Shown piece after piece: positions 51,600 through 61,359 of a stretch of DNA of 64,000 nucleotides. This stretch comes from Prevotella sp. (GTDB lineage: Bacteria > Bacteroidota > Bacteroidia > Bacteroidales > Bacteroidaceae). Below the pieces are notes generated by a model. The model ran no database searches. It was not told the origin of the DNA and saw only the letters and a program-made list of their open reading frames with translations. The position numbers and the translations under genes are program-made. The stretch covers positions 1 through 64,000 of the forward strand of contig JAEEVW010000011.1 of assembly GCA_016291085.1 (NCBI GenBank), in the 5' to 3' direction. Within the stretch, counting starts at the first letter, position 1; each line of letters opens with the position of its first letter.

Positions 51600-53018
51600 T
51601 TATTCCCAGCATTCCAGCTCGTGTTCAATTTCCGGCAACTGGCTGCGGTGGAACGTCGGTTCCTTGATGCCGAGACGCCTCTGCTCACGGTAGTCATCCA
51701 ACAGGCGGAAGGCATATTTGCCAAGAATGACGATGGCTATGAGGTTGCAAGCGGTGAGGAACGCCATGAACAGGTCGACGATGTTCCATACCAGTTCGAA
51801 GCTGGCCATTGCACCGAACATGACCATCACACCTGCGGAAAAGATACGATAGATGGTCATTACCATTGGGTTGGGGGTGATGAAACGGATGTTGGCCTCG
51901 CCGTAATAGTAGTTGCCGATGATGCTGGAAAAGGCAAACAGGAAAATGGCCACAGCGATGAATACGGGGCCGGCAGCACCAATCTCCGACTGCAGCGCCG
52001 ACTGGGTGAGCATGATGCCGTTCAGTTCAGGAACATCGTAAAGTCCGCTGATAAGAATAATGAAAGCCGTACACGAACACACCAGCAGGGTGTCGGTAAA
52101 CACGCCCAACGCCTGAATCAGTCCCTGCTTCACGGGGTGGCTGACGCTGGCTGTCGCGGCCACGTTAGGGGCGCTGCCTTCGCCGGCCTCGTTACTGAAC
52201 AGACCTCGTTTTATACCCATCATAATCGTTGCTCCCAAGGCTCCGCCAGCAACCTTGTCTATGCCGAAAGCATCCATAATGATTACTTTCATCACATGTG
52301 GTATCAGTGTGATATTTAGTGCAATAACAACTAGCGCAAGTATTAGGTATCCGATGGCCATGAGTGGTACCAATATAGCACAAACGTGGGCAATGCGCTG
52401 AATGCCGCCGAACACGATGAACAGAGCCATGGCTGCCAGCACGACGCCCACCCACAGCGGCGACCACCCGAAGGCTTCCTGCATGGCTCCGCAGATGGTG
52501 TTGGCCTGAATGGAGTTGTTCGACAGGCCGAACTGGCAGGTGATGAGTAAGGCGAAGAGCACCGCCATCCACCGCTGGTGCAGGCCGCGCTGGATGTAAT
52601 AGGCAGGACCGCCAATGAACGAATCCTTGTAGTGCAACTTGTAAAGCTGGGCAAGGGTAGACTCGACGAAGGCCGTGGCAGAACCCATCAGCGCGATGAT
52701 CCACATCCAGAACACTGCCCCGGGGCCGCCTATGGCAATGGCCGATGCGACACCGGCCAGATTGCCTGTTCCCACACGGGTGGCAACCGATACAGCAAAG
52801 GCCTGAAACGAAGAGATGTGCTTGTGTTTGGTCTTCTGGCCTGTCATCTCCTCAAGGTTAGATGTTGCCGAATCTGTCAGCAAACGGAACATCTCGCCAA
52901 TCATGCGGAACTGCACGCCACGTGTCTTCCACGTAAACCACAGTCCACACGCCACCAGAGTACCTATTAATATATAGCCCCAGATGGCATCGTTGATTTG
53001 AGTAATCAGTTCGTTCAT
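51600..53018 (-). CDS. Alanine/glycine:cation symporter (AGCS family)
   Basis: 472 residues with about eleven membrane helices. Seen: the family signature SVATRVGTGNLAGVASAIAIGGPGAVFWMW, FVESTLAQLYK, GGPAYYIQRGL, GIKRGLFSNEAGEGSAPN and the C-terminal helices. It imports alanine or glycine with Na+ or H+. The ATG lies 8 bases after a perfect promoter, so this mRNA too should be leaderless. First gene of an operon with the RNA methyltransferase and EFR1 protein. Confidence 0.94.
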   Translation of the reverse strand: MNELITQINDAIWGYILIGTLVACGLWFTWKTRGVQFRMIGEMFRLLTDSATSNLEEMTGQKTKHKHISSFQAFAVSVATRVGTGNLAGVASAIAIGGPGAVFWMWIIALMGSATAFVESTLAQLYKLHYKDSFIGGPAYYIQRGLHQRWMAVLFALLITCQFGLSNNSIQANTICGAMQEAFGWSPLWVGVVLAAMALFIVFGGIQRIAHVCAILVPLMAIGYLILALVVIALNITLIPHVMKVIIMDAFGIDKVAGGALGATIMMGIKRGLFSNEAGEGSAPNVAATASVSHPVKQGLIQALGVFTDTLLVCSCTAFIILISGLYDVPELNGIMLTQSALQSEIGAAGPVFIAVAIFLFAFSSIIGNYYYGEANIRFITPNPMVMTIYRIFSAGVMVMFGAMASFELVWNIVDLFMAFLTACNLIAIVILGKYAFRLLDDYREQRRLGIKEPTFHRSQLPEIEHELECWE

Positions 53019-53026
53019 TTGCGCCA

Positions 53027-53058
53027 CAAAGGTACGAATATGTTGACAAAAAAACAAA
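53027..53058 (-). promoter_or_regulatory. Complete promoter abutting the symporter start
   Basis: Minus strand: TTTG (53058-53055), 20 bases, TACCTTTG (53034-53027); ATG at 53018. Confidence 0.85.
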
Positions 53059-53067
53059 TTGTTTTGA

Positions 53068-54693
<1,626 letters not shown>

Positions 54694-54731
54694 ATTGTAA
54701 ATAGTACATAGTACAATTGTAAATTTACGAG

Positions 54732-54983
54732 ATGTTAAAGCTGAAGATAGTTTCTCCCGAAAGGATTGAGTTCGAAGGTGAGGTGGAGAGCGTGCTGGTG
54801 CCAGGAACGCTGGGACAGTTCGAAATCCTCGTCAACCACGCACCGATTATCTCGTCGCTCGACAAGGGCAGGGTGGTTTACACGCTGCCTGGCGGTGAGA
54901 GGAAGCCCCTCGACATTTGTGGTGGTTTTGTGGAGGTGCAGAAGAACGTGGTGAGTCTCTGCATAGAGATCAACGAAGAATAA
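54732..54983 (+). CDS. atpC: ATP synthase F1 subunit epsilon, short form
   Basis: 83 residues containing only the N-terminal beta-sandwich (LKIVSPERIEFEGEVESVL, GTLGQFEILVNHAPIIS, ICGGFVEVQKNVV). The C-terminal helical hairpin that in E. coli epsilon inhibits the motor is absent, as in other Bacteroidetes. The regulatory brake must therefore be different or missing. Located between atpD and a membrane protein gene, 38 and 15 bases away. Confidence 0.93.
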   Translation: MLKLKIVSPERIEFEGEVESVLVPGTLGQFEILVNHAPIISSLDKGRVVYTLPGGERKPLDICGGFVEVQKNVVSLCIEINEE

Positions 54984-54998
54984 AATACGTAACGTGTG

Positions 54999-55388
54999 AT
55001 GAGTATCCAGGAAAATAGCCGTAACTATATCGTGCAGAGCATTGTTTTGTGCTGCATACTCACCATCTGTGGGTTAGTAGTCATGAAGATGTGGACGCTT
55101 GATTTGTGGACTCCCCTCATCGTCAGTTTATGCTTTGTTCTGGTGGTCGACATTGCTTCGGCACTTGTCTTCCGCTGGGTAGCAACCAAGCATTCCGACA
55201 TGTTGACGACGTTCATTACGGGGGTGTCGGGATTCCGTTTCCTGGCAGCATTGGTGGTCATGGCAGTGTGGTATGTCCTATCAGACCGCACCTCGATGAT
55301 GCAGTTCATCATGGTGTTTCTGGTCTATTATATGGCATCACTTATTCATCACTCTATCTTCTTTTCGAGAGTATCAAGTCGTTTATAA
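54999..55388 (+). CDS. Four-helix membrane protein of the atp operon
   Basis: 129 residues from ATG (a GTG lies one codon earlier). Four hydrophobic segments: about 14-32, 38-58, 72-93 and 99-119. The position between epsilon and subunit a is that of the so-called URF6 found in Bacteroides atp operons, and of the AtpI/AtpZ-type assembly factors in other bacteria. Function unproven; a c-ring assembly or ion role is a guess from position. Confidence 0.75.
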   Translation: MSIQENSRNYIVQSIVLCCILTICGLVVMKMWTLDLWTPLIVSLCFVLVVDIASALVFRWVATKHSDMLTTFITGVSGFRFLAALVVMAVWYVLSDRTSMMQFIMVFLVYYMASLIHHSIFFSRVSSRL

Positions 55389-55408
55389 CGAGTTAAATAA
55401 CGTATTAG

Positions 55409-56452
55409 ATGAAACAGATAAAGTCAATATGCATCTTGCTGGTGATGGCGCTGCTGCCTCTTCCGATGCTGGCTGGCGAGGAGCCGAAGGACGAATCTTT
55501 GAATATTTCCGAGATCGTGCTCGAGCACCTGTCAGACTCTTATGAGTGGCATATCGCCACCTATAAGGGAGAACACATCGGGTTCCCGCTGCCCATCATC
55601 ATCAGGAGTTCGCAGACTGGCGAGTGGCACTTCTGCACGGAGCATTCACTGCCCGCAGGCTTCTTCTTCAATCCCGAAGCCCACGGCAAGATCTATGAGC
55701 AGATGGCAGATGGCACTACCGAGCGCCCACTGGACCTGAGCATTACGCGCAACGTATTGCAGATATGGATTGTGGTAGCCGTATTGCTGGTGGTGTTCCT
55801 GAGCTGTGCCCGCTGGTACAAGAAGCGTGACAAGACAAGTAAAGCTCCAGGCGGATTCGTAGGTGCCGTAGAATTGCTGGTGGTGATGATCAATGACGAT
55901 GTCATCAAGTCGTCTATCGGCGAGAAGCACTACAAGCCCTATGCCCCCTATCTGCTGACCGTGTTCTTCTTCATTCTAGTCACTAATCTGCTGGGACTGT
56001 TGCCCATTTTCCCTGGTGGTTCTAATGTGACGGGTAACATTAATATCACGTTCTTTCTGGCATTCTGCACATTCCTGGCCATTAACCTGTTTGGCAACAA
56101 GGAGTATTGGAAGGATATCTTCTGGCCCAATGTGCCCATCTTCCTGAAAGCCATTCCGCTGATGCCAGTGATTGAATTGTTCGGTGTGTTCACCAAGCCC
56201 TTCGCCCTGATGATCCGTCTATTTGCCAACATGATGGCAGGCCATGCGATGATACTCAGCTTCAGCTGTGTTATCTTCCTGGGCTGGACCATGGGTGTTG
56301 GTATGGGTATCGGCTTGAACCTGTTCAGCATCATTATGCTGTTGTTCATGAACGCCCTCGAACTGCTGGTGGCATTCGTACAGGCTTACGTGTTCACTAT
56401 GCTGAGTGCAGTGTTCATCGGTTTGGCACATCAGGAGCATCACGAAGAGTAA
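55409..56452 (+). CDS. atpB: ATP synthase F0 subunit a
   Basis: 347 residues. The C-terminal 220 residues are the usual five to six helices, including the essential Arg in FALMIRLFANMMAGHA and the final VQAYVFTMLSAVFIGLA. Before them lies a signal peptide (MKQIKSICILLVMALLPLPMLAG) and about 100 extra residues that should sit in the periplasm (SLNISEIVLEHLSDSYEWHI, GFPLPIII, FNPEAHGKIYEQMADG). This extension is known to me from Bacteroidetes subunit a but its job is unclear. Confidence 0.95.
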   Translation: MKQIKSICILLVMALLPLPMLAGEEPKDESLNISEIVLEHLSDSYEWHIATYKGEHIGFPLPIIIRSSQTGEWHFCTEHSLPAGFFFNPEAHGKIYEQMADGTTERPLDLSITRNVLQIWIVVAVLLVVFLSCARWYKKRDKTSKAPGGFVGAVELLVVMINDDVIKSSIGEKHYKPYAPYLLTVFFFILVTNLLGLLPIFPGGSNVTGNINITFFLAFCTFLAINLFGNKEYWKDIFWPNVPIFLKAIPLMPVIELFGVFTKPFALMIRLFANMMAGHAMILSFSCVIFLGWTMGVGMGIGLNLFSIIMLLFMNALELLVAFVQAYVFTMLSAVFIGLAHQEHHEE

Positions 56453-56455
56453 TTA

Positions 56456-56480
56456 AAGGTAAAAAAGTAAAAGGTAAAAT
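56456..56480. repeat. GGTAAAA simple repeat before atpE
   Basis: AAAGGTAAAAAAGTAAAAGGTAAAAT in the 65-base gap between atpB and atpE, the largest gap in the operon. Confidence 0.7.
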
Positions 56481-56517
56481 AAACATTAAATATTAACAAC
56501 TAAAAAACATTAAGGTT

Positions 56518-56754
56518 ATGATTACATCATTAGTTTTAGAAGGTCTGGCTCAGCTGGGCTGTGGTATTGGAGCTGGTATCGCCGTAATCGGTGCAGGTAT
56601 TGGTATTGGTAAGATTGGTGGTAGCGCCGTTGATGCTATTGCCCGTCAGCCGGAAGCATCTGGTAAGATTTTCTCTCAGATGATTCTGACGGCTGCCTTC
56701 GTTGAGGGTTGTGCTCTCTTCGCTATCGCTGCTTGTGCATTCTTGATCAAATAA
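56518..56754 (+). CDS. atpE: ATP synthase F0 subunit c
   Basis: 78 residues, two helices with the polar loop ARQPEASGK. The ion-binding Glu is in FVEGCALFAI. The Na+ signature (Gln in helix 1, and Ser/Thr after the Glu) is missing: helix 1 reads GAGIGIGKIGG and the Glu is followed by Gly. The ring therefore is of the proton type by known criteria. Confidence 0.97.
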   Translation: MITSLVLEGLAQLGCGIGAGIAVIGAGIGIGKIGGSAVDAIARQPEASGKIFSQMILTAAFVEGCALFAIAACAFLIK

Positions 56755-56767
56755 AACGGAATAGCAA

Positions 56768-57280
56768 ATGGATTTCACTCAATTACCATCTATCCTGACG
56801 CCTGATCTGGGACTCCTGTTCTGGATGTTATTGGCGTTCCTGGTAATCTTCGGAATCCTTGCCAAGTACGGTTTCCCCGCCATTCTCAACATGGTTGACG
56901 AGCGTAACCGCTACATCGACGAAAGTCTGCGCAAGGCCCACGAAGCAGAGGAACGTCTGGCCAATATCCAGCAGGAAGGTGAATCCATCTTGCAGGAGGC
57001 ACGCGAGAAACAGGCTCAGATACTGAAGGAGGCCGCCGAGTCGCGCGACGCCATCGTCGAGCAGGCTCAGCAGAAGGCAAGGGCTGAGGGTGCCCGTCTG
57101 TTGGATGAAGCGAAGATCGCCATCGAACAGGAGAAGAAAGCTGCCATTGCTGACATCCGTCAGCAGGTTGCGACACTCAGTGTAGAAATTGCCGAGAAAG
57201 TACTCCGTCAGAACCTCCGTGACGATAAGTCGCAGATGGATTTGATTGACCGCATGCTGGATGACGCTACTGCTAATTAA
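56768..57280 (+). CDS. atpF: ATP synthase F0 subunit b
   Basis: 170 residues. One membrane helix near the N-terminus (LLFWMLLAFLVIFGILAKYGFPAIL), then a charged helical stalk (RKAHEAEERLANIQQEGES, KQAQILKEAAESRDAIVEQ) to the delta-binding end (EIAEKVLRQNLRD). It forms the peripheral stalk as a homodimer; no b' gene is present. 13 bases after atpE, 15 before atpH. Confidence 0.97.
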   Translation: MDFTQLPSILTPDLGLLFWMLLAFLVIFGILAKYGFPAILNMVDERNRYIDESLRKAHEAEERLANIQQEGESILQEAREKQAQILKEAAESRDAIVEQAQQKARAEGARLLDEAKIAIEQEKKAAIADIRQQVATLSVEIAEKVLRQNLRDDKSQMDLIDRMLDDATAN

Positions 57281-57295
57281 ATAAGGTTCACGCGT

Positions 57296-57832
57296 ATGGA
57301 TATAGGAGTCATATCGGTTAGATATGCGAGGGCGCTGCTGAAGAGTGCTTCCGACCAGAAACTCGAGGAACAGGTCTATCAGGACATGATGACGCTGGCC
57401 AGGAGTTATGTCGAGGTGCCTCAGCTACGTCAAACCATCGACAACCCCATGCTCGCTAAGGAATCGAAGCAGACATTGCTCGAGACTGCCTCTGGCAGTA
57501 AGGCATGTCCGCTGACGAAGGCTTTTATCGCCCTGGTGCTGAAAGAGGACCGCGAGAATATGGTGCAGTTTATGGCCAACTCGTACGTTACGCTTTACCG
57601 CAAGCAGAAGAATGTCATTCGTGGCAAGCTCACTACCGCCGCTCGTGTCTCCGCCGAGACGGAACAGAAGATGCGGCACATGGTGGAGAGCCAGACTCAA
57701 GGTACTGTGGAGTTTGAGACGGAGGTGAACCCCGACATCATCGGCGGTTTCATCCTCGAATACGACACCTATCGCATGGATGCGAGTGTTAAGACTAAAC
57801 TCAACACAATTCTCAATCAGTTAAGTAAATAG
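57296..57832 (+). CDS. atpH: ATP synthase F1 subunit delta
   Basis: 178 residues. Helical N-terminal domain ([20 protein letters not shown]) and C-terminal region with [19 protein letters not shown], the delta/OSCP signature. It links the b stalk to the alpha-beta head. A run of AACGTTATAACG-type repeat follows before atpA. Confidence 0.96.
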   Translation: MDIGVISVRYARALLKSASDQKLEEQVYQDMMTLARSYVEVPQLRQTIDNPMLAKESKQTLLETASGSKACPLTKAFIALVLKEDRENMVQFMANSYVTLYRKQKNVIRGKLTTAARVSAETEQKMRHMVESQTQGTVEFETEVNPDIIGGFILEYDTYRMDASVKTKLNTILNQLSK

Positions 57833-57885
57833 TCGTCATAACGTTATACCGTTATAACGTATTAACGAAAAAAAGAAGAAAACAA

Positions 57886-59472
57886 ATGTCAGATAAGATT
57901 AAACCAAGCGAAGTTAGTCAGGTGCTGCTCGACCAGCTGAATGGCATCACAAATGCCGAGAAGTTCGACGAGGTTGGTACTGTGCTTACCGTGAGCGACG
58001 GCGTGGCGCGCATCTATGGTCTGCGCAATGCCGAGGCCAACGAACTGCTGGAGTTCGAGAACGGCACGATGGCTATCGTGATGAACTTGGAGGAGGACAA
58101 TGTCGGCTGCGTGCTGCTCGGTACTACTTCAGGCATCAAGGAGGGCATGGTGGTGAAGCGTACGAAGCGTATTGCCTCTATCCGAGTCAACGACAACATG
58201 CTGGGACGTGTCATCAATCCGCTGGGACAGGCTGTCGACGGCAAAGGCGACATCGATCTCGCTGATGCTTTCGAGATGCCTCTGGATCGCAAGGCTCCTG
58301 GTGTGATTTACCGTCAGCCCGTGAAGGAACCGTTACAGACAGGTCTGAAGGCTATCGACTCGATGATTCCCATTGGTCGTGGTCAGCGCGAGCTCATCAT
58401 TGGCGACCGCCAGACGGGTAAGACGGCCATTGCTGTTGATACCATCATCAACCAGAAAAGTTTCTATGAGGCAGGCAAGCCTGTATACTGTATTTATGTG
58501 GCCATCGGTCAGAAAGCCTCGACCGTTGCTACCCTCGTGCAGACGCTGAAGGAGCACGGAGCTATGCCGTACACCATTGTGGTGGCTGCTACTGCTGCCG
58601 ATCCAGCAGCTATGCAGTACTACGCACCATTTGCCGGTGCCGCTATTGGTGAGTACTTCCGCGACCGCGGTCTGCCCGCACTGGTCGTTTACGACGACCT
58701 GTCGAAACAGGCAGTTGCTTATCGTGAGGTATCGCTGATTCTGCGTCGTCCCTCTGGTCGTGAGGCCTATCCCGGTGACGTGTTCTACCTGCATAGCCGT
58801 CTGTTGGAGCGTGCTGCAAAGATGAACGAACAGCAGGAGGTAGCCGAACAGATGAACGACCTGCCCGAGTGTATGAAGGGTCATGTGAAGGGTGGTGGCT
58901 CACTCACTGCTCTGCCTATCATCGAGACGCAGGCTGGAGACGTGTCGGCTTATATCCCCACGAATGTGATTTCTATCACTGATGGTCAGATCTTCTTGGA
59001 GTCTGACCTCTTCAACCAGGGCTTCCGTCCCGCCATCAACGTCGGTATCTCGGTATCCCGTGTGGGTGGTTCGGCACAGATTAAGTCCATGAAGAAGGTG
59101 GCCGGTACGCTGAAGATCGACCAGGCTCAGTATCGTGAGTTGGAGGCCTTCTCGAAGTTCTCGAGTGATATGGATGCGGTGACGGCAATGACCCTCGACC
59201 GCGGACGTAAGAACAACCAGCTGTTGATTCAGCCGCAGTACAGTCCCATGCCCGTTGGTGAACAGGTGGCTATCTTGTATTGTGGAGTACACGGCCTGAT
59301 GCGCGATGTGCCCATCGATAAGGTGCGCGAGTGCCAGACGGCATTCCTTGACAAGTTACGTTCTTCGGCTCCTGAGGTTATCGAGACGCTGGCAGCAGGT
59401 AACATTGACGATGCTACGACCCAGAAGATCGAGGCTGTAATGGCCGACATTGCAGGAACGTATAAAGCTTGA
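57886..59472 (+). CDS. atpA: ATP synthase F1 subunit alpha
   Basis: 528 residues. Regulatory nucleotide-binding subunit: P-loop [65 protein letters not shown], and the Arg finger region [13 protein letters not shown]. Normal length and full set of motifs. A short gap of 53 bases before it holds an AACG-rich repeat. Confidence 0.98.
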   Translation: MSDKIKPSEVSQVLLDQLNGITNAEKFDEVGTVLTVSDGVARIYGLRNAEANELLEFENGTMAIVMNLEEDNVGCVLLGTTSGIKEGMVVKRTKRIASIRVNDNMLGRVINPLGQAVDGKGDIDLADAFEMPLDRKAPGVIYRQPVKEPLQTGLKAIDSMIPIGRGQRELIIGDRQTGKTAIAVDTIINQKSFYEAGKPVYCIYVAIGQKASTVATLVQTLKEHGAMPYTIVVAATAADPAAMQYYAPFAGAAIGEYFRDRGLPALVVYDDLSKQAVAYREVSLILRRPSGREAYPGDVFYLHSRLLERAAKMNEQQEVAEQMNDLPECMKGHVKGGGSLTALPIIETQAGDVSAYIPTNVISITDGQIFLESDLFNQGFRPAINVGISVSRVGGSAQIKSMKKVAGTLKIDQAQYRELEAFSKFSSDMDAVTAMTLDRGRKNNQLLIQPQYSPMPVGEQVAILYCGVHGLMRDVPIDKVRECQTAFLDKLRSSAPEVIETLAAGNIDDATTQKIEAVMADIAGTYKA

Positions 59473-59478
59473 TAGCCT

Positions 59479-60447
59479 ATGCCCAGCCTGAAAGAAATCA
59501 AAGGCCGCATAGCCTCAGTCAACAGCACGCGCAAGATAACCTCTGCCATGAAGATGGTGGCTTCTTCCAAGCTGCACCATGCGCAGGTGGCTATCCAGAA
59601 CATGCTGCCTTATGAGACCATGCTCGAGCATATTCTCAAGTCGTTCCTTGCTGCCGAGGCCGAAGCCCAGACCGTGTTTGACCAGGAGCGTCCCGTCAAG
59701 CGTGTTGCCCTTGTCGTGTTTTCCAGCAACTCCTCACTCTGCGGAGGCTTTAACTCTAATGTTATCAAGCTGATGCAGCGCACAGTTGATGCTTACGAGC
59801 AGGAGTTGGGTAAGGGCAGTGTCGAGGTGTGGCCCATTGGCCGTAAGGTTACTGAGAAGGCTCGAAAGTTGGGTTACGATGTGAAGTGTGACCACGCTTT
59901 CCTCATCGACCATCCCAATGTGCAGGCGTGCATCGAGATTGCGATGGAGTTAGGGCAGAAATTTGTTGATGGCGAGGTGGACCGTGTGGAGATTCTCTAC
60001 CACCACTTCAAGTCGGCAGGTTCGCAGATACTGACCAACAAGCAGTTTCTGCCCATTGACATCGAGTCCGAATTGGAGCGTGACCACGAGCGTGACCTCA
60101 CGTCAAACATTGCCACGAAGAAAGCCCAAGACTATTTGAAGAAGAATCGTCGTAAGAAGGAGGTCAAAGAGGGAGAAGTCTCTCCGCTGAACGACAATTT
60201 CATCGTCGAGCCTGATATGGACACTGTGCTCTCGCAGCTCATTCCCAAACTGGCCCATCTGATGCTTTACACGGCATTGCTCGACAGTGTCGCCTCTGAG
60301 CATGCTGCCCGTATGGTGGCTATGCAGACAGCTACAGACAATGCCGATGAGCTGCTGCGTCAGCTGAACCTGCAGTACAACAAGTCACGTCAGCAGGCCA
60401 TTACTAGCGAGTTGCTCGATATAGTTGGTGGCAGTGTCAATAACTAA
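59479..60447 (+). CDS. atpG: ATP synthase F1 subunit gamma
   Basis: 322 residues; the central rotor shaft. N-terminal helix PSLKEIKGRIASVNSTRKITSAMKMV-type start, CGGFNSNV, and the C-terminal helix with EHAARMVAMQTATDNADELL. About 35 residues longer than the E. coli protein because of a charged insert around 225-250 (KKNRRKKEVKEGEVSPLND). Last gene of the operon, followed by a terminator. Confidence 0.97.
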   Translation: MPSLKEIKGRIASVNSTRKITSAMKMVASSKLHHAQVAIQNMLPYETMLEHILKSFLAAEAEAQTVFDQERPVKRVALVVFSSNSSLCGGFNSNVIKLMQRTVDAYEQELGKGSVEVWPIGRKVTEKARKLGYDVKCDHAFLIDHPNVQACIEIAMELGQKFVDGEVDRVEILYHHFKSAGSQILTNKQFLPIDIESELERDHERDLTSNIATKKAQDYLKKNRRKKEVKEGEVSPLNDNFIVEPDMDTVLSQLIPKLAHLMLYTALLDSVASEHAARMVAMQTATDNADELLRQLNLQYNKSRQQAITSELLDIVGGSVNN

Positions 60448-60480
60448 ACTCTGCCGCCACGCGAGACAAAACGTAATCAC

Positions 60481-60522
60481 ATAAAGAATGCACTCCATAT
60501 TGGGGCGCATTCTTTATGTTTT
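60481..60522. terminator. Terminator at the end of the ATP synthase operon
   Basis: ATAAAGAATGC (60481-60491) and GCATTCTTTAT (60507-60517), perfect 11-bp stem with a 15-base loop, followed by GTTTTTC. Lies between convergent transcripts. Confidence 0.9.
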
Positions 60523-60531
60523 TCTGTCTGG

Positions 60532-61353
60532 TTATCTTACTACTTGTGTGAATTCGGGGGCTTGTCCGTCGAGCACAATAACGTAGACTTTCATGGAGCC
60601 TGATGATGGCATCTGCTGAGCACCCAAGTCCTTGGCAGTAAACAGGTATTCCACGCCACCTGGAATGGTGCGCTGAGCCACTGATTCTGCCTTGGCATGA
60701 ATCATGGGGTAACCGTCGACGGCCTTGTCGAAGATAGCTGATTCCTCAGCATTTACGGCATGCTGTTCGGGGAATGCATCGAGTTTGGTGTAGTTACCCT
60801 TTATGAATCCACCAGCCTTCAGAAACTGGTCGACCTCATGAGGAACGGCTTTCATGCGGGCTGCACGAACACCATAGCCGGGCAGAACCTGGGCCTTAGG
60901 CTGCTTGGTGGTGAGGTCCTTGACGCTAGAGTCGAGACCACCGCTACCGAAGGTACAGAAAGGTACCAGCTTCTTACCACTCAGGTCAACCTGGCTGAGG
61001 AATGTCTCGACGGGAGGAGCATAGGTGCCAAACCAAATGGGATAGCCGAGGAAGATGACATCGTACTTTGAGAAATCAACATCGAGTGCCTGAATCTCGG
61101 GCGTGACGCCCTCCTGACGGTCCTTCATGCTGCGCGAGATGGTGGCCTGGAAATCACCGTCGTAGGGCTTGACAGGGACTATCTCCTTAAGGTCTGCGCC
61201 AAGACGAGTGGCTATTTCCTGTGCTACAGTCTTCGTATTTGAAGTTTGCGAGTAGTAAACGACGAGCGTTTTTGCCGCTTCTTTCTTCTGTCCGAAGGAA
61301 ACACCAGCTACGAGCATGCCTACAATAGCCATTATTAACTTAATATTTTTCAT
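60532..61353 (-). CDS. Exported flavodoxin-like protein
   Basis: 273 residues from ATG at 61353 (the codon before it is GTG). A signal peptide (IKLIMAIVGMLVAGVSFGQ) precedes a flavodoxin domain: TLVVYYSQTSNTKTVAQEIA (the FMN phosphate loop), FLGYPIWFGTYAPPVETFL, and FGSGGLDSSVKDL. The C-terminal 100 residues form an extra domain of unknown function (VEYLFTAKDLGAQQMPSSGS). Placement outside the cytoplasm is unusual for a flavodoxin; it may serve periplasmic redox. It lies 6 bases after the carB stop. Confidence 0.8.
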   Translation of the reverse strand: MKNIKLIMAIVGMLVAGVSFGQKKEAAKTLVVYYSQTSNTKTVAQEIATRLGADLKEIVPVKPYDGDFQATISRSMKDRQEGVTPEIQALDVDFSKYDVIFLGYPIWFGTYAPPVETFLSQVDLSGKKLVPFCTFGSGGLDSSVKDLTTKQPKAQVLPGYGVRAARMKAVPHEVDQFLKAGGFIKGNYTKLDAFPEQHAVNAEESAIFDKAVDGYPMIHAKAESVAQRTIPGGVEYLFTAKDLGAQQMPSSGSMKVYVIVLDGQAPEFTQVVR

Positions 61354-61359
61354 CACCGT

